This document shows, one piece after another, positions 12,463 to 25,800 of a stretch of DNA of 64,000 nucleotides; the stretch's first letter is position 1, and each line of letters begins with the position of its first letter. This DNA comes from Hydractinia symbiolongicarpus (Eukaryota > Cnidaria > Hydrozoa > Anthoathecata > Hydractiniidae). The notes under the pieces were generated by a model. The model had not been told where the DNA came from and searched no databases. It saw only the letters and a program-made list of their open reading frames with translations. The stretch is taken from positions 25,667,650 to 25,731,649 of the forward strand of contig NC_079887.1 of NCBI RefSeq assembly GCF_029227915.1, read 5' to 3'. The position numbers and the translations under genes were made by a program.

Positions 12463-14895
12463 GTTTGGGAAATGAGTTTACTCCCTGGGTACTTTCTTTG
12501 TATACTTTTGACTATACGGGCCGATTCCGGGATTTACGGGAAGTCGCAGGTTTTCGTTTGCCAGCGATTAATCTTCTTTTATTCAGCGTCTCATCAAAAA
12601 TGAAAACATTTTTGAAAACTACATGTCTCATGCGTTTTAGTGGTGAAAAAATAATTTAAAAAATCGTTCGGGAAATGAGTTTACTCCCTGGGTACTTTCT
12701 TTGTATACTTTTGACTATACGGGCCGAGTCCAGGATTTACAAGAAATCGCAGGTTTTCGTTTGCCGTCGATTAAACTTCTTTTATTCAGCGTCTCATCAA
12801 AAATGAAAACATTTTTGAAAACTACAAGTCTCATGCGTTTTAGTGGTGAAAAGATAATTTAAAAAATCGTTTTGGAAATGAGTTTACTCTCAGGGTACTT
12901 TCTTTGTAAACATTCGACTATTCGGGCCAAGCCCGGGGTTTACGGGAAATCGCGGGTTTTCGTTTGCCGGCGATTAAACAACTTTCATTAATCTTCTCAT
13001 CAAAAATGAAAACATTTTTGAAAACTACAAGCCTCATGCGTTTTAGGGGTGAAAAAATAATTTAAAAAATCGTTCGGGAAATGAGTTTACTCCCTGGGTA
13101 CTTTCTTTGTATACTTTTGACTATACGGGCCGAGTCCAGGATTTACAAGAAATCGCAGGTTTTCGTTTGCCGGCGATTAAACTTCTTTTATTCAGCGTCT
13201 CATCAAAAATGAAAACATTTTTGAAAACTACAAGTCTCATGCGTTTTAGTTGTGAAAAGATAATTTAAAAAATCGTTTTGGAAATGAGTTTACTCTCAGG
13301 GTACTTTCTTTGTAAACATTCGACTATTCGGGCCAAGCCCGGGGTTTACGGGAAATCGCGGGTTTTCGTTTGCCGGCGATTAAACAACTTTCATTAATCT
13401 TCTCATCAAAAATGAAAACATTTTTGAAAACTACAAGCCTCATGCGTTTTAGGGGTGAAAAAATAATTTAAAAATTCGTTCGGGAAATGAGTTTACTCAC
13501 TGGGTACTTTCCTTGTATACTTTTGACTATACGGGCCGAGTCCGGGATTTACGGGAAATCGCGGGTTTTCGTTTGCCGGCGATTAAACTTCTTTTATTCA
13601 GCGTCTCATCAAAAATGAAAACATTTTTGAAAACTACAAGTCTCAAGCGTTTTAGTGGTGAAAAGATAATTTAAAAAATCGTTTTGGAAATGCGTTTACT
13701 CACAGGGTACTTTCTTTGTAAACATTCGACTATTCGGGCCAAGCCCGGGGTTTACGGGAAATCGCGGGTTTTCGTTTGCCGGCGATTAAACCACTTTCAT
13801 TAAGCGTCTCATCAAAAATGAAAACATTTCTGAAAACTACAAGTCTCATGCGTTTTAGTGGTGAAAAAATTTAAAAAATCGTTCGGGAAATGAGTTTACT
13901 CCCTGGGTACTTTCTTTGTATACTTTTGACTATATGGGCCGAGTCCAGGATTTACAAGAAATCGCAGGTTTTCGTTTGCGGGCGATTAAACCACTTTCAT
14001 TAATCTTCTCACCAAAAATGAAAACATTTTTGAAAACTACAAGTCTCATGCGTTTTAGTGGTGAAAAAATAAATTAAAAAATCGTTCGGGAAATGAGTTC
14101 ACTCCCTGGGTACTATCTTTGTATACTTTTGACTATACGGGCCGAGTCCAGGATTTACAAGAAATCGCAGGTTTTCGTTTGCCGGCGATTAAACTTCTTT
14201 TATTCAGCGTCTCATCAAAAATGAAAACATTTTTGAAAACTACAAGTCTCATGCGTTTTAGTGGTGAAAAAATAATTTAAAAAATCGTTCGGGAAATGAG
14301 TTTACTCCCTGGGTACTTTCTTTGTATGCTTTTGACTATGCGGGCAGAATCCGGGGTTTACGGGAAATGGCGGGTTTTCGTTTGCCGGCGATTAAACTTC
14401 TTTTATTCAGCGTCTCATCAAAAATGAAAACATTTTTAAAAACTACAAGTCTCAAGCGTTTTAGTGGTGAAAAGATAATTTAAAAAATCGTTTTGGAAAT
14501 GAGTTTACTCACAGGGTACTTTTTTTGTAAACATTCGACTATTCGGGCCAAGCCCGGGGTTTACGAGAAATCGCGGGTTTTCGTTTGCCGGCGATTAAAC
14601 CACTTTCATTAATCTTCTCATCAAAAATGAAAACATTTTTGAAAACTACAAGTCTCATGCGTTTTAGTGGTGAAAAAATAATTTAAAAAATCGTTCGGGA
14701 AATGAGTTTACTCCCTGGGTACTTTCTTTGTATACTTTTGACTATACGGGCCGAGTCCAGGATTTACAAGAAATCGCAGGTTTTCGTTTGCCGGCGATTA
14801 AACTTCTTTTATTCAGCGTCTCATCAAAAATGAAAACATTTTTAAAAACTACAAGTCTCATGGGCTTTAGTGGTAAAATATAAATTTAAAAAATC
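12463..14895 (+). repeat. 12-mer HOR, first copy (p m h m h i h m m' g h m)
   Basis: Twelve monomers repeated at an offset of exactly 2433 bp. Shared private markers include tatatggg (13931 and 16364), gccgtcgatt, ttttagttgtg, gcgggcgatt and the shortened end gaaaaaattt. The p monomer carries ccgattccggg, gggaagtcgcagg and tacatgtctc. The h copies have actctcaggg and a caactttcattaatc tail. Internally, m-h occurs twice in succession, pointing to an older dimer duplication. Confidence 0.88.
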
Positions 14896-17328
14896 GTTTG
14901 GGAAATGAGTTTACTCCCTGGGTACTTTCTTTGTATACTTTTGACTATACAGGCCGATTCCGGGATTTACGGGAAGTCGCAGGTTTTCGTTTGCCAGCGA
15001 TTAATCTTCTTTTATTCAGCGTCTCATCAAAAATGAAAACATTTTTGAAAACTACATGTCTCATGCGTTTTAGTGGTGAAAAAATAATTTAAAAAATCGT
15101 TCGGGAAATGAGTTTACTCCCTGGGTACTTTCTTTGTATACTTTTGACTATACGGGCCGAGTCCAGGATTTACAAGAAATCGCAGGTTTTCGTTTGCCGT
15201 CGATTAAACTTCTTTTATTCAGCGTCTCATCAAAAATGAAAACATTTTTGAAAACTACAAGTCTCATGCGTTTTAGTGGTGAAAAGATAATTTAAAAAAT
15301 CGTTTTGGAAATGAGTTTACTCTCAGGGTACTTTCTTTGTAAACATTCGACTATTCGGGCCAAGCCCGGGGTTTACGGGAAATCGCGGGTTTTCGTTTGC
15401 CGGCGATTAAACAACTTTCATTAATCTTCTCATCAAAAATGAAAACATTTTTGAAAACTACAAGCCTCATGCGTTTTAGGGGTGAAAAAATAATTTAAAA
15501 AATCGTTCGGGAAATGAGTTTACTCCCTGGGTACTTTCTTTGTATACTTTTGACTATACGGGCCGAGTCCAGGATTTACAAGAAATCGCAGGTTTTCGTT
15601 TGCCGGCGATTAAACTTCTTTTATTCAGCGTCTCATCAAAAATGAAAACATTTTTGAAAACTACAAGTCTCATGCGTTTTAGTTGTGAAAAGATAATTTA
15701 AAAAATCGTTTTGGAAATGAGTTTACTCTCAGGGTACTTTCTTTGTAAACATTCGACTATTCGGGCCAAGCCCGGGGTTTACGGGAAATCGCGGGTTTTC
15801 GTTTGCCGGCGATTAAACAACTTTCATTAATCTTCTCATCAAAAATGAAAACATTTTTGAAAACTACAAGCCTCATGCGTTTTAGGGGTGAAAAAATAAT
15901 TTAAAAATTCGTTCGGGAAATGAGTTTACTCACTGGGTACTTTCCTTGTATACTTTTGACTATACGGGCCGAGTCCGGGATTTACGGGAAATCGCGGGTT
16001 TTCGTTTGCCGGCGATTAAACTTCTTTTATTCAGCGTCTCATCAAAAATGAAAACATTTTTGAAAACTACAAGTCTCAAGCGTTTTAGTGGTGAAAAGAT
16101 AATTTAAAAAATCGTTTTGGAAATGCGTTTACTCACAGGGTACTTTCTTTGTAAACATTCGACTATTCGGGCCAAGCCCGGGGTTTACGGGAAATCGCGG
16201 GTTTTCGTTTGCCGGCGATTAAACCACTTTCATTAAGCGTCTCATCAAAAATGAAAACATTTCTGAAAACTACAAGTCTCATGCGTTTTAGTGGTGAAAA
16301 AATTTAAAAAATCGTTCGGGAAATGAGTTTACTCCCTGGGTACTTTCTTTGTATACTTTTGACTATATGGGCCGAGTCCAGGATTTACAAGAAATCGCAG
16401 GTTTTCGTTTGCGGGCGATTAAACCACTTTCATTAATCTTCTCACCAAAAATGAAAACATTTTTGAAAACTACAAGTCTCATGCGTTTTAGTGGTGAAAA
16501 AATAAATTAAAAAATCGTTCGGGAAATGAGTTCACTCCCTGGGTACTATCTTTGTATACTTTTGACTATACGGGCCGAGTCCAGGATTTACAAGAAATCG
16601 CAGGTTTTCGTTTGCCGGCGATTAAACTTCTTTTATTCAGCGTCTCATCAAAAATGAAAACATTTTTGAAAACTACAAGTCTCATGCGTTTTAGTGGTGA
16701 AAAAATAATTTAAAAAATCGTTCGGGAAATGAGTTTACTCCCTGGGTACTTTCTTTGTATGCTTTTGACTATGCGGGCAGAATCCGGGGTTTACGGGAAA
16801 TGGCGGGTTTTCGTTTGCCGGCGATTAAACTTCTTTTATTCAGCGTCTCATCAAAAATGAAAACATTTTTAAAAACTACAAGTCTCAAGCGTTTTAGTGG
16901 TGAAAAGATAATTTAAAAAATCGTTTTGGAAATGAGTTTACTCACAGGGTACTTTTTTTGTAAACATTCGACTATTCGGGCCAAGCCCGGGGTTTACGAG
17001 AAATCGCGGGTTTTCGTTTGCCGGCGATTAAACCACTTTCATTAATCTTCTCATCAAAAATGAAAACATTTTTGAAAACTACAAGTCTCATGCGTTTTAG
17101 TGGTGAAAAAATAATTTAAAAAATCGTTCGGGAAATGAGTTTACTCCCTGGGTACTTTCTTTGTATACTTTTGACTATACGGGCCGAGTCCAGGATTTAC
17201 AAGAAATCGCAGGTTTTCGTTTGCCGGCGATTAAACTTCTTTTATTCAGCGTCTCATCAAAAATGAAAACATTTTTGAAAACTACAAGTCTCATGCGTTT
17301 TAGTGGTGAAAAAATAATTTAAAAAATC
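14896..17328 (+). repeat. 12-mer HOR, second copy
   Basis: Carries the same subtype order and private markers as the first copy. It differs at few positions, for example tacaggcc against tacgggcc near its start. The final m monomer ends in catgcg with gaaaaaataattt instead of catgggc with aaatataaat. The copies therefore stop matching within that last monomer. Confidence 0.87.
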
Positions 17329-18140
17329 GTTCGGGAAATGAGTTTACTCCCTGGGTACTTTCTTTGTATGCTTTTGACTATGCGGGCCGAGTCCGGGGTT
17401 TACGGGAAATGGCGGGTTTTCGTTTGCCGGCGATTAAACTTCTTTTATTCAGCGTCTCATCAAAAATGAAAACATTTTTGAAAACTACAAGTCTCAAGCG
17501 TTTTAGTGGTGAAAAGAAAATTTAAAAAGTCGTTTTGGAAATGAGTTTACTCACAGGGTACTTTCTTTGTAAACATTCGACTATTCGGGCCAAGCCCGGG
17601 GTTTACGGGAAATCGCGGGTTTTCGTTTGCCGGCGATTAAACTTCTTTTATTCAGCGTCTCATCAAAAATGAAAACATTTTTGAAAACTACAAGTCTCAA
17701 GCGTTTTAGTGGTGAAAAGATAATTTAAAAAATCGTTTTGGAAATGAGTTTACTCACAGGGTACTTTCTTTGTAAACATTCGACTATTCGGGCCAAGCCC
17801 GGGGTTTACGGGAAATCGCGGGTTTTCGTTTGCCGGCGATTAAACCACTTTCATTAAGCGTCTCATCAAAAATGAAAACATTTCTGAAAACTACAAGTCT
17901 CATGCGTTTTAGTGGTGAAAAAATAATTTAAAAATTCGTTCGGGAAATGAGTTTACTCACTGGGTAATTTCCTTGTATACTTTTGACTATACGGGCCGAG
18001 TCCGGGATTTACGGGAAATCGCGGGTTTTCGTTTGCCGGCGATTAAACTTCTTTTATTCTGCGTCTCATCAAAAATGAAAACATTTCTAAAAACTACAAG
18101 TCTCATGGGCTTTAGTGGTAAAATATAAATTTAAAAAATC
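17329..18140 (+). repeat. 4-monomer block (g h h i)
   Basis: Four monomers separate the 12-mer pair from the next p monomer. They match the g-h-h-i string of the 14-monomer segment, including the gaaaagaaaattt end and the gggtaatttcc of the i monomer. With the 12 monomers before them they form a 16-mer p-to-p interval of 3245 bp. Confidence 0.8.
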
Positions 18141-19561
18141 GTTTGGGAAATGAGTTTACTCCCTGGGTACTTTCTTTGTATACTTTTGACTATACGGGCC
18201 GAGTCCGGGATTTACGGGAAGTCGCAGGTTTTCGTTTGCCAGCGATTAATCTTCTTTTATTCAGCGTCTCATCAAAAATGAAAACATTTTTGAAAACTAC
18301 ATGTCTCATGCGTTTTAGTGGTGAAAAAATAATTTAAAAAATCGTTCGGGAAATGAGTTTACTCCCTGGGTACTTTCTTTGTATACTTTTGACTATACGG
18401 GCCGAGTCCAGGATTTACAAGAAATCGCAGGTTTTCGTTTGCCGGCGATTAAACTTCTTTTATTCAGCGTCTCATCAAAAATGAAAACATTTTTGAAAAC
18501 TACAAGTCTCATGCGTTTTAGTGGTGAAAAGATAATTTAAAAAATCGTTTTGGAAATGAGTTTACTCACAGGGTACTGTCTTTGTAAACATTCGACTATT
18601 CGGGCCAAGCCCGGGGTTTACGGGAAATCGCGGGTTTTCGTTTGCCGGCGATTAAACAACTTTCATTAATCTTCTCATCAAAAATGAAAACATTTTTGAA
18701 AACTACAAGCCTCATGCGTTTTAGGGGTGAAAAAATAATTTAAAAATTCGTTCGGGAAATGAGTTTACTCACTGGGTACTTTCCTTGTATACTTTTGACT
18801 ATACGGGCCGAGTCCGGGATTTACGGGAAATCGCGGGTTTTCGTTTGCCGGCGATTAAACTTCTTTTATTCAGCGTCTCATCAAAAATGAAAACATTTTT
18901 GAAAACTACAAGTCTCAAGCGTTTTAGTGGTGAAAAGATAATTTAAAAAATCGTTTTGGAAATGAGTTTACTCACAGGGTACTTTCTTTGTAAACATTCG
19001 ACTATTCGGGCCAAGCCCGGGGTTTACGGGAAATCGCGGGTTTTCGTTTGCCGGCGATTAAACCACTTTCATTAAGCGTCTCATCAAAAATGAAAACATT
19101 TCTGAAAACTACAAGTCTCATGCGTTTTAGTGGTGAAAAAATAATTTAAAAATTCGTTCGGGAAATGAGTTTACTCACTGGGTAATTCTCTTGTATACTT
19201 TTGACTATACGGGCCGAGTCCGGGATTTACGGGAAATCGCGGGTTTTCGTTTGCCGGCGATTAAACTTCTTTTATTCTGCGTCTCATCAAAAATAAAAAC
19301 ATTTCTAAAAACTACAAGTCTCATGCGTTTTAGTGGTGAAAAAATAATTTAAAAAATCGTTCGGGAAATGAGTTTACACCCTGGGTACTTTCTTTGTATA
19401 CTTTTGACTATACGGGCCGAGTCCGGGATTTACGGGAAATCGCGGGTTTTCGTTTGCCGGCGATTAAACTTCTTTTATTCTGCGTCTCATCAAAAATAAA
19501 AACATTTCTAAAAACTACAAGTCTCATGCGTTTTAGTGGTGAAAAAATAATTTAAAAAATC
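18141..19561 (+). repeat. p-anchored block (p m h i h i j')
   Basis: A third occurrence of the p-m-h beginning, then i-h-i and a j-like monomer with acaccctggg. Compared with the 12-mer, the second m-h pair is absent. Markers include tactgtctttg in the first h, aattctcttg in the second i, and aaaataaaaac in the last two tails, where ATG is lost in tcaaaaata. Confidence 0.78.
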
Positions 19562-21186
19562 GTTAGGGAAATGAGTTTACTCACTGGGTACTTTCCTTGT
19601 ATACATTTGACTATACGAGCCGAGTCCGGGATTTACGGGAAATCGCAGGTTTTCGTTTGCCGGCGATTAAACCACTTTCATTAAGCGTCTCATCAAAAAT
19701 GAAAAGATTTCGGAAAACTACAAGTCTCATGCGTTTTAGTGGTCAAAAAATATTTTAAAAATTCGTTCGGGAAATGAGTTTACTTACTGGGTACTTTCCT
19801 TGTATACTTTTGACTATACGGGCCGAGTCCGGGATTTACGGGAAATCGCGGGTTTTCGTTTGCCGGCGATTAAACTTCTTTTATTCAGCGTCTCATCAAA
19901 AATGAAAACATTTTTGAAAACTACAAGTCTCATGCGTTTTAGTGGTGAAATAATAATTTAAAAAATCGTTCGGGAAATGAGTTTACTCCCTGGGTACTTT
20001 CTTTGTATGCTTTTGACTATGCGGGCCGAGTCCGCGGTTTACGGGAAATGGCGGGTTTTCGTTTGCCGGCGATTAAACCACTTTCATTAATCTTCTCATC
20101 AAAAATGAAAACATTTTTGAAAACTACAAGTCTCATGCGTTTTAGTGGTGAAAAAGTAATTTAAAAATTCGTTCGGGAAATGAGTTTACGCACTGGGTAC
20201 TTTCCTTGTATACTTTTGACTATACGGGCCGAGTCCGGGATTTACGGGAAATCGCAGGTTTTCGTTTGCCGGCGATTAAACTTCTTTTATTCAGCGTCTC
20301 ATCAAAAATGTAAACATTTTTGAAAACTACAAGTCTCATGCGTTTTAGTGGTGAAAAAATAATTTAAAAAATCGTTCGGGAAATGAGTTTACTCCCTGGG
20401 TACTTTCTTTGTATGCTTTTGACTATGCGGGCCGAGTCCGGGGTTTACGGGAAATGGCGGGTTTTCGTTTGCCAGCGATTAAACTTCTTTTATTCAGCGT
20501 CTCATCAAAAATGAAAACATTTTTGAAAACTACAAATCTCAAGCGTTTTAGTGGTGAAAAGATAATTTAAAAAATCGTTTTGGAAATGAGTTTACTCACA
20601 GGGTACTTTCTTTGTAAACATTCGACTATTCGGGCCAAGCCCGGGGTTTACGGGAAATCGCGGGTTTTCGTTTGCCGGCGATTAAACCACTTTCATTATT
20701 CTTCTCATCAAAAATGAAAACATTTTTGAAAACTACAAGTCTCATGCGTTTTAGTGGTGAAAAAATAATTTAAAAATTCGTTCGGGAAATGAGTTTACTC
20801 ACTGGGTAATTTCCTTGTATACTTTTGACTATACGGGCCGAGTCCGGGATTTACGGGAAATCGCAGGTTTTCGTTTGCCGGCGATTAAACTTCTTTTATT
20901 CTGCGTCTCATCAAAAATGAAAACATTTCTAAAAACTACAAGTCTCATGCGTTTTAGTGGTGAAAAAATAATTTAAAAAATCGTTCGGAAAATGAGTTTT
21001 CACCCTGGGTACTTTCTTTGTATACTTTTGACTATACGGGCCGAGCCCGGGATTTACGGGAAATCGCAGGTTTTCGTTTGCCGGCGATTAAACTTCTTTT
21101 ATTCAGCGTCTCATCAAAAATGAAAACATTTTTGAAAACTACAAGTCTCATGCGTTTTAGTGGTGAAAAAAATAATTTAAAAATTC
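19562..21186 (+). repeat. 8-monomer module k' f g l g h i j, copy 1 of 3
   Basis: A module that recurs at about 25.25-26.87 kb and 28.5-30.12 kb. Diagnostic markers are gtccgcggttt in the first g (20029, 25714 and about 28961), atgtaaac in the dyad (20302), acaaatctcaagcg and the attattcttctc tail. The first monomer combines k features (ttaggg, tacgagccgag) with an e-like tail (ccactttcattaagcg, aaaagatttcgg). The module keeps its internal order while its neighbours differ. Confidence 0.83.
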
Positions 21187-22808
21187 GTTAGGGAAATGAG
21201 TTTACTCACTGGGTACTTTCCTTGTATACATTTGACTATACGAGCCGAGACCGGGATTTACGGGAAATCGCGGGTTTTCGTTTGCCGGCGATTAAACTTT
21301 TTTTATTCAGCGTCTCATCAAAAATGAAAACATTTTTAAAAACTACAAGTCTTATGGGCTTTAGTGGTAAAATATAAATTTAAAAAATCGTTTGGGAAAT
21401 GAGTTTATTCCCTGGGTACTTTCTTTGTATACTTTTGACTATACGGGCCGAGTCCGGGATTTACGGGAAATCGCAGGTTTTCGTTTGCCGGCGATTAAAC
21501 TTCTTTTATTCAGTGTCTCATCAAAAATGAAAACATTTTTTAAAACTACAAGTCTCATGCGTTTTAGTGGTGAAAAAATAATTTAAAAAATCGTTCGAGA
21601 AATAAGTTTACACCCTGGGTACTTTCTTTGTATACTTTTGACTATACGGGCCGAGTCCGGGATTTACGGCAAATCGCAGGTTTTCGTTTGCCGGCGATTA
21701 AACCACTTTCATTAAGCGTCTCACCAAAAATGAAAAGATTTCTAAAAACTACAAGTCTCATACGTTTTAGTGGTGAAAAAATAATTTAAAAAATCGTTCG
21801 GGAAATGAGTTTACTCCCTGGGTACTTTCTTTGTATACTTTTGACTATACGGGCCGAGTCCGGGATTTACGGGAAATCGCGGGTATTCGTTTGCCGGCGA
21901 TTAAACTTCTTTTATTCAGCGTCTCATCAAAAATGAAAACATTTTTAAAAACTACAAGTCTCATGGGCTTTAGTGGTGAAATAATAATTTAAAAAATCGT
22001 TTGGGAAATTAGTTTACTCCCTGGGTACTTTCTTTGTATACTTTTGACTATACGGGCCGAGTCCGGGATTTACGGGAAATCGCAGGTTTTCGTTTGCCGG
22101 CGATTAAACTTCTTTTATTCAGCGTCTCATCAAAAATGAAAACATTTTTGAAAACTACAAGTCTCATGCGTTTTAGTGGTGAAAAAATGAATTAAAAAAA
22201 GTTCGGGAAATGAGTTTAGTCCCTGGGTACTATCTTTGTATACTTTTGACTATACGGGCCAAGCCGGGATTTACTGGAAATCGCAGGTTTTCGTTTGCCG
22301 GCGATTAAACCACTTTCATTAAGCGTCTCATCAAAAATGAAAAGATTTCGGAAAACTACAAGTCTCATGCGTTTTAGTGGTGAAAAAATAATTTAAAAAT
22401 TCGTTCGGGAAATGAGTTTACTTACTGGGTACTTTCCTTGTATACTTTTGACTATACGGGCCGAGTCCGGGATTTACGGGAAATCGCGGGTTTTCGTTTG
22501 CCGGCGATTAAACTTCTTTTATTCAGCGTCTCATCAAAAATGAAAAGATTTCGGAAAACTACAAGTCTCATGCGTTTTAGTGGTGAAAAAATAATTTAAA
22601 AATTCGTTCGGGAAATGAGTTTACGCACTGGGTACTTTCCTTGTATACTTTTGACTATACGGGCCGAGTCCGGGATTTACGGGAAATCGCGGGTTTTCGT
22701 TTGCCGGCGATTAAACTTCTTTTATTCAGCGTCTCATCAAAAATGAAAACATTTTTAAAAACTACAAGTCTCATGGGCTTTAGTGGTAAAATATAAATTT
22801 AAAAAATC
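21187..22808 (+). repeat. module k a b c d e f l
   Basis: The same a-b-c-d-e-f order that opens the window, about 21 kb downstream. The k-a and d-e markers are again 812 bp apart (21350 and 22162), as at 51 and 863. The e monomer has a second 1-bp loss at its junction (ttaaaaaaagttcggg), shared with copies near 26.87 and 31.12 kb, which groups these copies as close relatives. Confidence 0.83.
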
Positions 22809-25800
22809 GTTTGGGAAATGAGTTTACTCCCTGGGTACTTTCTTTGTATACTTTTGACTATACGGGCCGAGTCCGGGATTTACGGGAAGTCGCAGGTTTT
22901 CGTTTGCCAGCGATTAATCTTCTTTTATTCAGCGTCTCATCAAAAATGAAAACATTTTTGAAAACTACATGTCTCATGCGTTTTAGTGGTGAAAAAATAA
23001 TTTAAAAAATCGTTCGGGAAATGAGTTTACTCCCTGGGTACTTTCTTTGTATACTTTTGACTATACGGGCCGAGTCCAGGATTTACAAGAAATCGCAGGT
23101 TTTCGTTTGCCGGCGATTAAACTTCTTTTATTCAGCGTCTCATCAAAAATGAAAACATTTTTGAAAACTACAAGTCTCATGCGTTTTAGTGGTGAAAAGA
23201 TAATTTAAAAAATCGTTTTGGAAATGAGTTTACTCACAGGGTACTTTCTTTGTAAACATTCGACTATTCGGGCCAAGCCCGGGGTTTACGGGAAATCGCG
23301 GGTTTTCGTTTGCCGGCGATTAAACAACTTTCATTAATCTTCTCATCAAAAATGAAAACATTTTTGAAAACTACAAGCCTCATGCGTTTTAGGGGTGAAA
23401 AAATAATTTAAAAATTCGTTCGGGAAATGAGTTTACTCACTGGGTACTTTCCTTGTATACTTTTGACTATACGGGCCGAGTCCGGGATTTACGGGAAATC
23501 GCGGGTTTTCGTTTGCCAGCGATTAAACTTCTTTTATTCAGCGTCTCATCAAAAATGAAAACATTTTTGAAAACTACAAATCTCAAGCGTTTTAGTGGTG
23601 AAAAGATAATTTAAAAAATCGTTTTGGAAATGAGTTTACTCACAGGGTACTTTCTTTGTAAACATTCGACTATTCGGGCCAAGCCCGGGGTTTACGGGAA
23701 ATCGCGGGTTTTCGTTTGCCGGCGATTAAACCACTTTCATTAAGCGTCTCATCAAAAATGAAAACATTTCTGAAAACTACAAGTCTCATGCGTTTTAGTG
23801 GTGAAAAAATAATTTAAAAATTCGTTCGGGAAATGAGTTTACTCACTGGGTAATTCCCTTGTATACTTTTGACTATACGGGCCGAGTCCGGGATTTACGG
23901 GAAATCGCGGGTTTTCGTTTGCCGGCGATTAAACTTCTTTTATTCTGCGTCTCATCAAAAATAAAAACATTTCTAAAAACTACAAGTCTCATGCGTTTTA
24001 GTGGTGAAAAAATAATTTAAAAAATCGTTCGGGAAATGAGTTTTCACCCTGGGTACTTTCTTTGTATACTTTTGACTATACGGGCCGAGTCCGGGATTTA
24101 CGGGAAATCGCAGGTTTTCGTTTGCCGGCGATTAAACTTCTTTTATTCAGCGTCTCATCAAAAATGAAAACATTTTTGAAAACTACAAGTCTCATGCGTT
24201 TTAGTGGTGAAAAAAATAATTTAAAAATTCGTTAGGGAAATGAGTTTACTCACTGGGTACTTTCCTTGTATACATTTGACTATACGAGCCGAGTCCGGGA
24301 TTTACGGGAAATCGCAGGTTTTCGTTTGCCGGCGATTAAACCACTTTCATTAAGCGTCTCATCAAAAATGAAAAGATTTCGGAAAACTACAAGTCTCATG
24401 CGTTTTAGTGGTGAAAAAATAATTTAAAAATTCGTTCGGGAAATGAGTTTACTTACTGGGTACTTTCCTTGTATACTTTTGACTATACGGGCCGAGTCCG
24501 GGATTTACGGGAAATCGCGGGTTTTCGTTTGCCAGCGATTAAACTTCTTTTATTCAGCGTCTCATCAAAAATGAAAACATTTTTGAAAACTACAAGTCTC
24601 AAGCGTTTTAGTGGTGAAAAGATAATTTAAAAAATCGTTTTGGAAATGAGTTTACTCACAGGGTACTTTCTTTGTAAACATTCGACTATTCGGGCCAAGC
24701 CCGGGGTTTACGGGAAATCGCGGGTTTTCGTTTGCCGGCGATTAAACCACTTTCATTAAGCGTCTCATCAAAAATGAAAACATTTCTGAAAACTACAAGT
24801 CTCATGCGTTTTAGTGGTGAAAAAATAATTTAAAAATTCGTTCGGGAAATGAGTTTACTCACTGGGTAATTCCCTTGTATACTTTTGACTATACGGGCCG
24901 AGTCCGGGATTTACGGGAAATCGCGGGTTTTCGTTTGCCGGCGATTAAACTTCTTTTATTCTGCGTCTCATCAAAAATAAAAACATTTCTAAAAACTACA
25001 AGTCTCATGCGTTTTAGTGGTGAAAAAATAATTTAAAAAATCGTTCGGGAAATGAGTTTTCACCCTGGGTACTTTCTTTGTATACTTTTGACTATACGGG
25101 CCGAGTCCGGGATTTACGGGAAATCGCAGGTTTTCGTTTGCCGGCGATTAAACTTCTTTTATTCAGCGTCTCATCAAAAATGAAAACATTTTTGAAAACT
25201 ACAAGTCTCATGCGTTTTAGTGGTGAAAAAAATAATTTAAAAATTCGTTAGGGAAATGAGTTTACTCACTGGGTACTTTCCTTGTATACATTTGACTATA
25301 CGAGCCGAGTCCGGGATTTACGGGAAATCGCAGGTTTTCGTTTGCCGGCGATTAAACCACTTTCATTAAGCGTCTCATCAAAAATGAAAAGATTTCGGAA
25401 AACTACAAGTCTCATGCGTTTTAGTGGTGAAAAAATAATTTAAAAATTCGTTCGGGAAATGAGTTTACTTACTGGGTACTTTCCTTGTATACTTTTGACT
25501 ATACGGGCCGAGTCCGGGATTTACGGGAAATCGCGGGTTTTCGTTTGCCGGCGATTAAACTTCTTTTATTCAGCGTCTCATCAAAAATGAAAACATTTTT
25601 GAAAACTACAAGTCTTATGCGTTTTAGTGGTGAAATAATAATTTAAAAAATCGTTCGGGAAATGAGTTTACTCCCTGGGTACTTTCTTTGTATGCTTTTG
25701 ACTATGCGGGCCGAGTCCGCGGTTTACGGGAAATGGCGGGTTTTCGTTTGCCGGCGATTAAACCACTTTCATTAATCTTCTCATCAAAAATGAAAACATT